DNA from: Lepraria neglecta
Lineage: Eukaryota > Ascomycota > Lecanoromycetes > Lecanorales > Stereocaulaceae
Assembly (NCBI GenBank): GCA_033220425.1
Contig: JASNWA010000001.1
Coordinates: 1 to 64,000, forward strand
Direction: 5' to 3'
DNA: 64,000 bases
Shown: piece by piece, positions 1 through 9,510 of the stretch
How positions within the stretch are numbered: the first letter of the stretch is position 1
Layout: each line of letters opens with the position of its first letter
Made by a program: the position numbers and the translations under genes
Notes under the pieces: model-generated
What the model was told of the DNA's origin: nothing
Databases searched by the model: none
Seen by the model: the letters and a program-made list of their open reading frames with translations, nothing else

Positions 1-3
1 TTT

Positions 4-455
4 TGTGAGGTATGCTCCCCGTCAGCGGGCCGTTATCGCTCCGTGAACTAGGCTCCTCGCTGGCGGACCGTTGCTGCGCCCTAGGATCTGCGTCCCGCGG
101 GCGCTACGATGTCGGACTGCGGCTCAGCTCTTCGCTGGCGTTACGCTGCTGCATACAAAGGTATTCAAAGACGTGAAGTGGTCATATCACTGGCACAGTA
201 TAGATGGTTCTGTATTAGAACTAATCACTAAGGATCCTCAGGAAAGAAGTGGGCAGACCGCTCCTTAAGCTTCTTCCTGCGGGTAACACATAGCCGCTAT
301 CAGGCAGCTAGCGCACCACTGAGAACCTAGCTCCTGACAGCTGCCAAGTCGGTCGAACATCATTCCGATCCACGCCAGCGCTCCGCGCACTAAGAGACAT
401 CGGAACAGCTTTACTAACAAGGCAGACCCCTTCTAACATGATAGTTGGTATTACA
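4..455 (-). repeat. 3' LTR of the gypsy element
   Basis: A 452-bp copy identical to 6819-7270 except at two positions. It is bounded internally by a polypurine tract read on the minus strand. Small open frames inside it are repeated in the other LTR and are not genes. Confidence 0.95.
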
Positions 456-472
456 ATTATCTCCCCCCTTAA
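456..472 (-). promoter_or_regulatory. Polypurine tract next to the 3' LTR
   Basis: On the minus strand AAGGGGGGAGATAAT directly precedes the 3' LTR, the expected place for the plus-strand primer of an LTR retrotransposon. Confidence 0.8.
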
Positions 473-960
473 GCACTGGCCCTCCAGTGCAAACCTGCAG
501 CGGCGCGCATTCGCAGCGTACACCGACAGTGGGGCTAGATAGTTGCATGTAGAGCTCGTTAAAAACCTTCTAAAACCCGATGGGAAAAAGGAGGGAAAAG
601 AGTCTCTACTTTACACAAGCTCCGAAATGACGCGAGTATATTTGCCACCGTGGTGACGAGATTGCGAGGTGAATTTGTTTCGAAGTGAATCTCGTGCAAC
701 GCTGGCGGACCGCCGTCGCAATGTTAAAAACCCTGCGGATTCCCCTTTCACTTTCTTCCTTTGCAACTCCTACCACTTATAGTACGCAACCTATGATCTG
801 ACACTCCTTTGATAGGTATAGACCCTGATTAATAACAGATCATCTCGTTATAACAATTTTCGATTCCCGAGTAAGCAGAGCCATCGCGGAGTCGTCGTGG
901 AATGCCATTGATATCTTGACAGTCAACAACAGCAGCAGCACCAGAAGTGAGTGTGATTCA

Positions 961-1984
961 ATGCGCAAGAGCCCCGCTGTCGGGGCGCTGCTGACATTCG
1001 CAGTGGCGGACCTCCCGTGTGGGCCGTGCCTTCGGGCACAAGTCCAGTGCCACCGTGGGCTGGCACCTCCTTGCACTCGGTGCAAGGGGGCACGATATGG
1101 AGTGAACCGTTGTGTCATGGTATGGGTATCACTTAACGTTCCACCTGCGTTCCGCTGACGTCAAAGATACCACTAGAGTTTGGGGCAGAGGCCCGGGCGC
1201 TCTCCGCCGAGTCGGCCGGTGGTGTGGCGGCGGCGGGCGTGTCACGCCCGTTGGTCCAACGCATTGGGGACCTGCTTCGGCAGGTCACCCAGTGGCGTAA
1301 GGACCACGGCATGACCCCCGCCACGTCGGGCCATCGGTCGGCTCGGCAGGTGGCCGACCTGGAGGGGAGGGTGCGGGTGTTGGTAAGAATTCCGAATCTG
1401 CAAGTTGACTCCGCTAACTCGCCGCAGGAGGCAAGTCATATCCTATTCTTTCCTTCTCTATCCTTCTATTATGCCGCTTTTCTCAACTCCGCTTATACGC
1501 CTTGTACGCCACGCGTATGCCGACTGATTTCTTCCAGGATGAGGTGGAAGGGCTGCGCGTCGCAAGCGCGGAGGCGAGCGCGGCGGAGGAGAGTGAGGAG
1601 GAGGAAGAGGAGAGCGAGGAGGAAGAGGAAGAGGAAGAGGAAGAGGAAGAGGAAGAGGAGTGGGAGGGGTTTAGGGAAAGTGGGGAGGATGACGAAGAGG
1701 AGGTGGAGGAAGAAGAGGAGGTAGAGGAAGAGGAGGTAAGCTCCAGCGCACCGCCTGTTACCGCTATGTGCTAAGTTATGCAGCTGCCTGCAAGCCAACC
1801 TCGGAGCGACGTCGTTCGAGGTACCGTGTTGGAGGATCTGGAGGAGAGGAGGATAGAGGAGAGGAGGGCAAGGAGGAGGGAGAAGAGAAAAGAGAGGAGG
1901 AGAGCTGCAAAAGCAGCGAAGAGGGTAAGCGATATCGCTCCGCCACCGCCGCTTATGCTGACTTTCCAGGCTCGGTCCTCTTAG
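961..1984 (+). CDS. Antisense passenger gene: Cys-cluster, acidic and basic protein, five exons
   Basis: Not a known retroelement gene. Read on the plus strand, opposite to gag-pol, between pol and the 3' LTR. Predicted exons are 961-1119, 1167-1382, 1538-1735, 1784-1924 and 1970-1984. Every intron (47, 155, 48 and 45 bp) starts GTATG or GTAAG, ends AG, and is phase 0. The frame is open from ATG to TAG for about 242 residues. Exon 1 has C-x2-C-x6-C-x7-C-x2-C-x9-C (residues 20-51), close to the fungal Zn2Cys6 cluster though the last gap is one longer than usual. Exon 3 is dominated by a glutamate run encoded by a GAGGAA microsatellite. Exon 4 is Arg/Lys rich and helical. A nuclear DNA-binding regulator is one reading, but function is inference. 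A captured host gene or an element-encoded regulator are both possible. Confidence 0.65.
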
Positions 1985-2256
1985 ATTGTGTTCTTGCTTT
2001 TTCCTTTTGGCATTCTGGCGTTTGGCGGCTCGGCGATAGAACTGCGGGGTTTCATAGTTGCATTCAATCAAGATGACTTTCTCCTACGCTTCCTTCCGCG
2101 TCCCGCATGCTCCTTGTACTTGCGCTTAAGGACTGGCGCATTAACAAGTTCATCCTCTGGTAACCATTGGTTGTAGATATCACCCCATCCAGTCCACTTG
2201 ACCTTGTACTATACACCTTCCTTGTTCTTTACCTTATCAACGATTTCTTCTACCTC

Positions 2257-5200
2257 CTACTGTTCTTTATCATCGATGAGTTCTGGGGGCTGCATGAAAT
2301 CCGCTGACTCCGCGCCATCGCGCAAATGATAGGGTTCAAGCAAGGACACATGAAAGGTGTTGTGGATACGATAATCCGGGGGTAGTGTAAGTCGGTACGC
2401 CTGCGCTCCGACCTTATCTTCAATTCTGAAAGGGCCGACGAACCGATGGGATAGCTTCTTGCTTGGCCGCCTTTGCTTGAGGTTTTTGGCCGACAGCATC
2501 ACCAATTGGCCCACTTGGTACTCTTTGGGCTTGTGTTCTTGGTTGTAATACTTCGCCTGCGCCTCGACAGCTCCCCGCCAATGCTCCTCAATCGTTTTAC
2601 GATAGTGCTGCAACCGCTCCACCCGTTCCTTTGCTGATGGTATCTCCCCCCTTAGGGAACCGTCCCCGGCTTCCCAATGAATTTCGGGGTTATAACCGTA
2701 TCCCGCAAAAAACGGCGAGCAGCCAACGGAGCTATGGAGGCTATTCATATAAGCAAATTCGGCTACGGGCAAGAGCTTTGCCCAGTTTGTTTGTTCTGAA
2801 TTCGCAAACGTCCGCAAGAAGTGCTCCAATGTCTGGTTTTGGCGTTCTGTCTGACCATCTGTCTGCGGGTGAAAAGCGGTGCTCATACGCCGCTTGATCT
2901 TTGCATGATAGCAAACCGCTGACCAGAACGCACTTGTGAACACAGAGCCTCTGTCGCTCACAATGCCAGTTGGTATGCCATATCGGCAGACAACTTCATC
3001 AAAGAAGAGTTCCGCTAGCTCGGCGGCGGCGATGGTTTTAGTGGTAGGCAGATAACGAGCCATCTTGGTGAATCTGTCCACCACCACCAAAATCGAGTTA
3101 TACACGACGCCGCCCCGTTTGCTCGGAGGTAATCCCGTCACAAAATCCATGGTCAATTCCTGCCATGGACCTTTTGGTAACGGTAATGATTGTAATTCGC
3201 CATAAGGACGATGTCTAGCCACTTTGACCCTTTGACAGATGTCGTATGTGCGCACGTAGCTCTGCGCCTGCTCCGCGATGTTGCGCCAATGGTACTTGCG
3301 CTGCAGGAGCTCCAGCGTCTTTTCGGCTCCAAAGTGTCCTGCTAGGGGGTCGTCGTGGCATTTACCAATCAATTCTTGTCTCAAAGCACTATCTTCAGGG
3401 ATATATAGTCGTCCCTTGTACCGAAGGAGGTTCTCGTTATCGAAAGACCAATCTTGATCTGGAAGGCGTGGGCGCCCCTCTGACTCCACGCTGTTACTTC
3501 TGCATTTCCTAACCCACTTGTCATAGCGTTGTAAATCAGAAATCAGCGACTTGAGTGGTCTTTGGGTGTCTATATAAGGCCCTTCCTCAAGATCTCTAAC
3601 GGTTTTCCTTGGTATAACCACCTGAACACCTGCAACTTGCGACCCTAGCTGTAGCATCGCCTCATCGGCGCGCTTACGCACACTTGTATCCTCCATGGAC
3701 CAAAGTGCCAGCTTGTTCTGCAACGTTGGTAATAGCTTAGTGTTCAATGGCGAGGCCCCTTCATAATCTGGGCGTCTGGAAGGAGGATCAGCGGGATTGG
3801 TTTTGCCCGCTCTATGGATCATCTCGAAGTTATAAGCTGCGAGCTTCAGTGCCCAGCGTGCTTGCCGCGGCGTTAACTCTTTCAGCTTCATGAATCCCCG
3901 CAGATTATTATGATCCGTCAGAACCTCCACCGGGAAAAGGCTTCCTTCTAGGTAGTGTCGCCACTGCTTGAACGCCGCGACAACTGCGAGCAATTCTTGG
4001 TCATGTACTTCATAATTTTGCTCAGCAGGAATCATTTTGCGAGACCAGAATGCAACTGGCCGCCAGCTCCCCTGGTCATCCGGTTGTGACAGGATACCCG
4101 CAACAGTAAAATTCGATGCATCGGTCTCAACCCTGATTTTCTGAGACGGATTGAAATGTTGCAGTAGGGGGGCTTCGGTAAACTTCCTACACAGTTGTTG
4201 GAACGCCGTCTGCGCGTTGTCGGACCACTCGAGTGGTCCCGTTTTCCTTCCATCCTTACTACCTTTCAGTAGGCTAGTAAGTGGCGCTGTAATAGCCGAA
4301 TAATGATGGATGAAACGACGATAGAAATTCGCAAAGCCTAGGAATACCTGGACTTCTCGATAAGTCTTCGGTGTTGGCCAATCCCCAATTGTCTCAACTC
4401 TGCGCGCATCCATCTCCACGCCAGCGGTGGAGACGATGAAGCCTAAGTACTTAACCCGGGTCGTAAAAAACTCACACTTCTTCCGGTTCGCATAGAGTTG
4501 GAATTGCCGAAGTCTTTGGAGCACTCCTTTGACGTGCCTCCAGTGGTCCGCTGGGGTTTCCGAAAAAACCAAGATATCATCCAAATATACCACACACGTC
4601 ACATCGACCAGGCCTACAAGGGCCCGATTGATGTACGCTTGAAAAGTGGCAGGGGCATTCGCTAACCCAAATGGCATGACAAGATATTCAAAGTGACCGT
4701 AACGCGTGCGGAACGCTGTCTTCCATTCATCGCCACGCTTAATTCGGATGCGGTGATACGCATCCTTGAGGTCCAACTTTGAGAATACTTTGGCACCGCT
4801 TAAGCGGTCCAGCGTCTCGGTGATTAGGGGCAATGGGTGCCGATTCTTGATCGTCACCGTATTCAACCCTCGATAATCCACGCAAAGACGTAGCCCCCCA
4901 TCCTTTTTCGGTACGAAAAGTATAGGTGCTCCTGCCGGCGAAACAGAGTGGCGAATCCACTTCTTTCCCAGCGCATCGTCAAGGTACCGCCGAAGCTCCG
5001 TCAACTCCGTCCTCGACAGATTATAGATGGGACCATAAGGTGGCTCCCTACCGTCTAACTCAATAGCGTGGTCTCCCTGCTTTTGTTCAGGCAAGATCCC
5101 TGCTTTCTTATTTGAGAAGACATCTTTAAACTCCCGTAATTCAGGAGGAAGGGTTGTATCGAACTCGTCAGTCCGAGGTCGCTCCGCCATCGCGGCGCCA

Positions 5201-5649
5201 GCGCAAATCACAGCGAACACTTTCTGTTCCTGTTGCAAAACTTTGCCAAATTCGGTCGGTCCATCCAGCTGCATCAGCCTAGGATTTATTTGGTACCGCC
5301 ATTGGCGCGCCAGCGTATCGACTATGATACCTGACTTATGAAGCGCTGGCATCCCGATGATCAAGTCGGGACCCTCCTGGTCTACGGCGTAGAACAAGGA
5401 ACTACATTCCTTTTCTTGCCCCCAGTTATCAGTAGCTACATAGCTTAACTGAAACGCCCCATAACAAAAGGCGCCTTGTCCGCTCGGCCATACCGGCGTC
5501 GGCAAGACAGCGCGTTCTGGCTGCAAATCATATTGCACCACGAACCGCTGAGAGACCAAGCTAATCGTCGCCCCAGGGTCAATCAGCCCCTTGACGGGCT
5601 GTCGACCACCCGGGAGGATTACTTGTCCCGTAAGGTAAAGAGGTTCCAA
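2257..5649 (-). CDS. pol: Pol polyprotein of the gypsy element (PR-RT-RH-IN)
   Basis: About 1130 residues. Domains in order: aspartic protease-like site LIDPGATIS near residue 22; reverse transcriptase with FVPKKDGGLRLCVDYRGLN near 245 and the catalytic box YLDDILVF near 355; RNase H (ETDASNFTVAGIL and ELLAVVAAFKQWRHYLEG); integrase with an N-terminal zinc-binding module ending CQRVK; and the catalytic core (LTMDFVTGLP, VSDRGSVFTS). The listed start is TTG and no ATG opens the frame. The pol frame is already open further upstream and overlaps the end of gag in the -1 frame, so expression by the frameshift this family uses is likely. A chromodomain-like segment lies at its 3' side. The products would copy the element RNA and insert the DNA. 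Confidence 0.95.
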   Translation of the reverse strand: MEPLYLTGQVILPGGRQPVKGLIDPGATISLVSQRFVVQYDLQPERAVLPTPVWPSGQGAFCYGAFQLSYVATDNWGQEKECSSLFYAVDQEGPDLIIGMPALHKSGIIVDTLARQWRYQINPRLMQLDGPTEFGKVLQQEQKVFAVICAGAAMAERPRTDEFDTTLPPELREFKDVFSNKKAGILPEQKQGDHAIELDGREPPYGPIYNLSRTELTELRRYLDDALGKKWIRHSVSPAGAPILFVPKKDGGLRLCVDYRGLNTVTIKNRHPLPLITETLDRLSGAKVFSKLDLKDAYHRIRIKRGDEWKTAFRTRYGHFEYLVMPFGLANAPATFQAYINRALVGLVDVTCVVYLDDILVFSETPADHWRHVKGVLQRLRQFQLYANRKKCEFFTTRVKYLGFIVSTAGVEMDARRVETIGDWPTPKTYREVQVFLGFANFYRRFIHHYSAITAPLTSLLKGSKDGRKTGPLEWSDNAQTAFQQLCRKFTEAPLLQHFNPSQKIRVETDASNFTVAGILSQPDDQGSWRPVAFWSRKMIPAEQNYEVHDQELLAVVAAFKQWRHYLEGSLFPVEVLTDHNNLRGFMKLKELTPRQARWALKLAAYNFEMIHRAGKTNPADPPSRRPDYEGASPLNTKLLPTLQNKLALWSMEDTSVRKRADEAMLQLGSQVAGVQVVIPRKTVRDLEEGPYIDTQRPLKSLISDLQRYDKWVRKCRSNSVESEGRPRLPDQDWSFDNENLLRYKGRLYIPEDSALRQELIGKCHDDPLAGHFGAEKTLELLQRKYHWRNIAEQAQSYVRTYDICQRVKVARHRPYGELQSLPLPKGPWQELTMDFVTGLPPSKRGGVVYNSILVVVDRFTKMARYLPTTKTIAAAELAELFFDEVVCRYGIPTGIVSDRGSVFTSAFWSAVCYHAKIKRRMSTAFHPQTDGQTERQNQTLEHFLRTFANSEQTNWAKLLPVAEFAYMNSLHSSVGCSPFFAGYGYNPEIHWEAGDGSLRGEIPSAKERVERLQHYRKTIEEHWRGAVEAQAKYYNQEHKPKEYQVGQLVMLSAKNLKQRRPSKKLSHRFVGPFRIEDKVGAQAYRLTLPPDYRIHNTFHVSLLEPYHLRDGAESADFMQPPELIDDKEQ

Positions 5650-5654
5650 GGCTT

Positions 5655-6770
5655 CTATTCGTCTGTCTTCCCCCGCTTGCTTGGCGGTGGCGGGGTGCTG
5701 TCTTTTTTTGACTGCACCGCATTGACAGGGGTGAAGCTTGGATCATCCCTATGGGGACATTCTGGTTTCCAATGCCCCGTCTTACCGCAATGATAACAAC
5801 TATCATCACGGTGGTCAGGGTCAGCCTTAGGTACTGGATGAGACTTGGAATTTCGTCTCCTCTTGCCACCTCGCTGACGTCCCGCTGGCTCTCCGCCAGC
5901 GGACTCAGTCGGAGCACCAGACACCCGTTCTTCTAAAGGCCTACCCTTACCACTGGATCTAGGCGTTGATGGGTAACGCTCAAGGTTCTTTTCCTGCATA
6001 ATCGCAAGTGCTAAGAGACCGTCACGCGTCGTCGGGACGCTGCCGGTGCTCAGGATTTTAGACTTCAACTCAGGGCGGAGTTTGGTCAAAAAGCTATTCA
6101 CCCGGAACTCTTCCGATAGGGGAGTAATATGGCTTTCCAGTTCTTCCAGGTAAGCTTTGAAGACGGAAACCTTCTGTCCCTGCTGTTGCTTGGCGCTATT
6201 CAAGCGCTCGTAGGCAAGCAGTCGGCGATTCACTGGGTCTGCTACCAAATCCAAGAGAAACTGAGAAAAGTTCTCAAAAGAGTAATCGTCTAGCTGTTCC
6301 TTCCGAAAGTGTTGGCGCCACTGCGTCGCTGCATCCCCTTCTAGGGACTGCATGCAGTAGAGGATTTTCGCCCTATCGGTAGTGAAATATTCAGGACTCA
6401 GGAGGAATTTGATTTCGACGTCGGCGAACCAGCGGATATGCTCTCCTTCGCTGTTGCCGTGATAGAGCCGCATCTTTTCAGGGCGTATTGTCTTTGCCGC
6501 CAGCAAGACCGATGGCGCCTCGCTATCGCTAAGCCCCTCAAAGTCTTCTGCATCGGCTTCAGCTCCCAGTCGAAGCTCCGCGTTCCGAGCTTCTAACTCC
6601 CGGACGCGTTTTTCTTCCAATAAGTGTTGGTTTTCTGCCTCAAGTTGGGTAATCCTCTGCTGGAGTGCCGGAGATGAAAGGGTCGAGTCCGAGGACTCCA
6701 CTGTCGGTGGGTCATCGGGGCGCGTAGTCTCCGGTTCTGGTTCTTCTGAAGAGCGCGGTTGTCTTGCCAT
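5655..6770 (-). CDS. gag: Gag of the gypsy element
   Basis: A 371-residue structural protein that would package element RNA into cytoplasmic particles. The N-terminal half is acidic and coiled-coil-like (residues about 35-75). The middle matches the retrotransposon Gag fold region (WADVEIKF, then QWRQHF). A CCHC zinc knuckle, CYHCGKTGHWKPEC, lies at about residues 325-338 after a basic stretch (KRRRN). An ATG opens the frame 48 bases inside the 5' LTR. The frame ends just upstream of pol, which lies in the -1 frame. It belongs to the element at 4-7270 and is open throughout. Confidence 0.92.
   Translation of the reverse strand: MARQPRSSEEPEPETTRPDDPPTVESSDSTLSSPALQQRITQLEAENQHLLEEKRVRELEARNAELRLGAEADAEDFEGLSDSEAPSVLLAAKTIRPEKMRLYHGNSEGEHIRWFADVEIKFLLSPEYFTTDRAKILYCMQSLEGDAATQWRQHFRKEQLDDYSFENFSQFLLDLVADPVNRRLLAYERLNSAKQQQGQKVSVFKAYLEELESHITPLSEEFRVNSFLTKLRPELKSKILSTGSVPTTRDGLLALAIMQEKNLERYPSTPRSSGKGRPLEERVSGAPTESAGGEPAGRQRGGKRRRNSKSHPVPKADPDHRDDSCYHCGKTGHWKPECPHRDDPSFTPVNAVQSKKDSTPPPPSKRGKTDE
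5703..5709 (-). promoter_or_regulatory. Candidate -1 frameshift slippery site in the gag-pol overlap
   Basis: On the minus strand a run of seven A sits in the gag frame as tcA AAA AAA Gac. This is the X XXY YYZ form of a -1 slippery heptamer. Reading one base back from it gives the pol frame. Ty3/gypsy elements are known to use programmed frameshifting between gag and pol. A downstream pseudoknot was not verified. Confidence 0.6.
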
Positions 6771-6800
6771 AATATCCCACTCCGGGCCTTTGGCCTCAAA

Positions 6801-6818
6801 GGTTGGAGTGATTAGAAC
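6801..6818 (-). promoter_or_regulatory. Primer-binding region, possibly self-priming
   Basis: The bases just inside the 5' LTR do not start with the TGG expected for a tRNA primer site. They do contain, on the element strand, CTAATCACT (6815-6807). This is the complement of AGTGATTAG in the LTR (7044-7036, element strand). Tf1/sushi-type chromoviruses prime reverse transcription with their own RNA 5' region, so a self-primer is plausible. The transcription start is not known. Confidence 0.4.
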
Positions 6819-7270
6819 TGTGAGGTATGCTCCCCGTCAGCGGGCCGTTATCGCTCCGTGAACTAGGCTCCTCGCTGGCGGACCGTTGCTGCGCCCTAGG
6901 ATCTGCGTCCCGCGGGCGCTACGATGTCGGACTGCGGCTCAGCTCTTCGCTGGCGTTACGCTGCTGCATACAAAGGTATTCAAAGACGTGAAGTGGTCAT
7001 ATCACTGGCACAGTATAGATGGTTCTGTATTAGAACTAATCACTAAGGATCCTCAGGAAAGAAGTGGGCAGACCGCTCCTTAAGCTTCTTCCTGCGGGTA
7101 ACACATAGCCGCTATCAGGCAGCTAGCGCACCACTGAGAACCTAGCTCCTGACAGCTGCCAAGTCGGTCGAACATCATTCCGATCCACGCCAGCGCTCCG
7201 CGCACTAAGAGACATCGGAACAGCTTCACTAACAAGGCAGACCCCTTCCAACATGATAGTTGGTATTACA
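6819..7270 (-). repeat. 5' LTR of the gypsy element
   Basis: A 452-bp repeat, the partner of 4-455. Only about 48 bases separate it from the gag start. It should hold the element promoter, but no TATA or start site can be fixed by eye. Its outer edge joins directly onto the telomere-linked-helicase-like coding sequence at 7271. Confidence 0.95.
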
Positions 7271-8940
7271 CCGAGGAGGCCGGTAAGGTAGAGCACGCCG
7301 CCGATATGCTTCGCGCCTACCGCGCCCGCTGCCTGCTTCGGGACGGCCATACGCCGTTTGGCTGGATTCTCACCTTGCGCTCCCAGGGTAGACGGATTCG
7401 GAACAATACGACGAGCGCCGGCTATATCACGTGGGCGGACGATCGGTCTAGTCTCACCTTTAAAGATATCACTCTGGACATCAAAGCGTTTCGGGGCTTT
7501 CTGCGTCAGCAAACCGAGGCCCTCTGCGCCGAGCTAAGCGAGCTCTGCCTACCGTAGCCGCACGAGCAGAGTATCCCACGGTTCGATCTCGGTAAGCTGA
7601 GGGATAACCCCGCTAACGCTTAAACCGGCTGGTCCTTCCTGCAGGAGCCGCAGAACGATCTGGCTCGGTGGCAGGAGTGGCTTATTAATCGCGTGCTGGA
7701 CTAGCGTATACTACGCGAGCAGTTCTTCCAGTCAGAGCGGCGCGTCGCCGGTTAACCACCGAAGGAGCCTCAATGGCAGGTAGCCCGCGTCTGACAGTAT
7801 CTGGAGCTCCTTCGACGGTTTCTGACGCGGCTATCGATACTAATCTTTATCCTCGGCGGGCAGCCCGCGAGGGGGACGGAGCTATTCAGTCTGCGATACC
7901 GTAACACCTTCTTTGGCGGTTATCGAAACATCTATATCGAGCAGGGTCTGCTAGGATTTGTCACCCTGTACCATAAAGGCTACTCTATCGGCGGATCCCT
8001 GAAGATTATCTATCGATATTTACCCCCGGCGCTCAGCCAGGTCGTCGTTCAATACCTCGTCTTGGTTCTACCCTTCTCCCAGCAGCTCAGCCGTCTTGTC
8101 TACGATCAGCCTGAGGATTCGGCGTTCCTCTGGGCCAGGGCGGAGACGACGTGGGACCCGAGCCAGCTGTCCCACTTCCTGCGGCAGGAATCCGCGCGGG
8201 AGCTCCAGGTGCCGCTGACGATCTCGTCCTGGCGCCACACCGCTATCGCTATCTCGCGCGAGTTTATCCCCAAGGGGACGTATTTCGATCGCGAGGCCGA
8301 CAGCGAGACGAGTCAAACCCTTGACCGGCAGGCTTGCCATTCGAACAACACGGCCGGCACGATATACGGGCATCTAGTCCAGGACGGTGATAGGCAGATC
8401 AGGGAGTTTCGCGAGCGATATCGCCGGGTTAGCCTACTATGGCATACGCTCTGGCTGCAGGAGGCGCCCTCGGAGCCCTTAGAGCCCCCGGTAGAGGAGC
8501 AGCCAGCCGAGGAGCCCGCTCAACCATTACAGGAGGACCGAGGTAAAGATTCAACTATTGAATCGGTAGGACGATCGGATAGCGTACCGCCTGGAGATAA
8601 TTCAAATCTCTCGGCGGAGGGTCCTATAAGTACCGCCGACGGTAGGTCCCACTTCCCAGGTATAGACGGGTCTGAACGTCTCGAGACAAGTCCTGAGCCC
8701 CGGGGTAGAAAACGACCCGCTCCGACGGATTCTCTCCCCCAGTTACGAGAGCCTGCGATAGAGGTAGCCGATCTCCCTCCGCCAACCGCCATATCAGCGC
8801 CGGCGACGCCGTCTCTACCGATAGACTTATAATAGCAGCAGCTCCTCCAGCAGCATTTACACCAGTAGTCACTCCTATTTCAGCAGTATCAGCAACAGCA
8901 GCTACAGCTCCTTATTCAAATCATGCAGTATAGGAAGAGC
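7271..8940 (+). pseudogene. Telomere-linked-helicase-like (RecQ/DUF3505-associated) coding fragment
   Basis: One plus-strand frame runs from the LTR edge to about 8830 with about five in-frame TAG/TAA codons, all explainable by C-to-T or G-to-A change. Motifs such as GQPARGTELFSLRYRNTF, VTLYHKGYSIGGSLKIIYRY and SSWRHTAIAISREF match, from memory, the region ahead of the RecQ helicase domain in large fungal subtelomeric helicases. The helicase domain itself is absent, and the 5' part is missing where the gypsy LTR abuts. The tail is Pro/Ser/Thr rich and then Gln rich (8830-8930). The RG...RH...R spacing recalls tyrosine recombinases, but that is only a resemblance. If the identification holds, a subtelomeric origin follows. 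Confidence 0.55.
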
Positions 8941-9027
8941 TAGTGTATCCTCCGTCTGGGAGGCGGTGAAATATAACAGGGAGTAGTCTATATAGCCTAT
9001 TTATCGATCCCCTCCTTTCCGCCGCCG

Positions 9028-9510
9028 CTATCTCGCCAAGGAGTGGTCCGTTTTTCAATCCGAGGACGGAATCGGAACAGCCTTAATCAGCCGGTGCCAG
9101 AGGTGGCCGGTAAACCACTGCCGGGGCTACCCTTTACCTAGGATATCCAGGCAAAGATCCTCAGCGGATTCTGTACTGGCTATCGACTTAGATCCCTCTC
9201 TATCTCGCTAAGGAGTGGTCCGTTTTTTAATCCGAGGACGGAAGTAGAACGGCCTCGATCAGCCGGTGCCAGAGGTGGCCGGCAAACCATTGCCGGGGTC
9301 ACCCTTTATCTAGGATATGTAGGCAAAGGTCCTCAGCGGATGCTACACTAGCTATTAACTTAGATCCCTCTCTATCTCGCTAAGGAGTCGTCTATTTTTT
9401 AATCTAAGGATAGAATTAGAATAGCCTTAAATAGATAGTACTAGAGATAGCTACTAAACTATTGCCGGGGTTATCCTTTATCTAGGATATTAAGGTAATA
9501 GGTTCTAAAC
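9028..9510. repeat. Tandem repeat, 172-bp unit, about 2.8 copies
   Basis: CTATCTCGC(C/T)AAGGAGT recurs at 9028, 9200 and 9372, exactly 172 bp apart, and the whole unit aligns between copies. Unit 1 is GC-balanced, unit 2 carries a few transitions, and unit 3 has many C-to-T and G-to-A changes. Damage therefore rises to the right, into the AT-rich block that follows. No coding sense was found. Confidence 0.9.

Larger units (their letters stand above)
4..7270 (-). mobile_element. Ty3/gypsy LTR retrotransposon (chromovirus), nearly whole
   Basis: Two 452-bp direct repeats flank gag and pol that read on the minus strand in the order protease, reverse transcriptase, RNase H, integrase, which is the Ty3/gypsy order. 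A chromodomain-like segment at about 2090-2250 (motif YKVKWTGWG) places it with the chromoviruses. LTRs begin and end TGTAATA...CTCACA on the element strand. The LTRs differ at only two of 452 positions, so the insertion is young. The element looks nearly whole, with about two breaks. No target-site duplication is visible: the right flank is CCGAG, while the left flank is cut by the window edge after TTT. Unusually, about 1.6 kb between pol and the 3' LTR holds an oppositely oriented spliced gene. Confidence 0.95.

Noticed and set aside
71-268. Identical short open frames in both LTRs (71-268 and 6886-7083)
   Set aside because: They are identical only because the LTRs are identical. There is no family resemblance, and they start at TTG.
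1224-1724. Plus-strand frame with a long Arg/Lys-rich tail
   Set aside because: Its first half is exon 2 of the passenger gene. The basic tail is a wrong-frame reading through an intron and the acidic exon.
1493-2071. Minus-strand open frame rich in Leu/Phe with apparent membrane segments
   Set aside because: It is the complement of the GAGGAA-type glutamate run of the plus-strand exons, so the hydrophobic run is an artefact.
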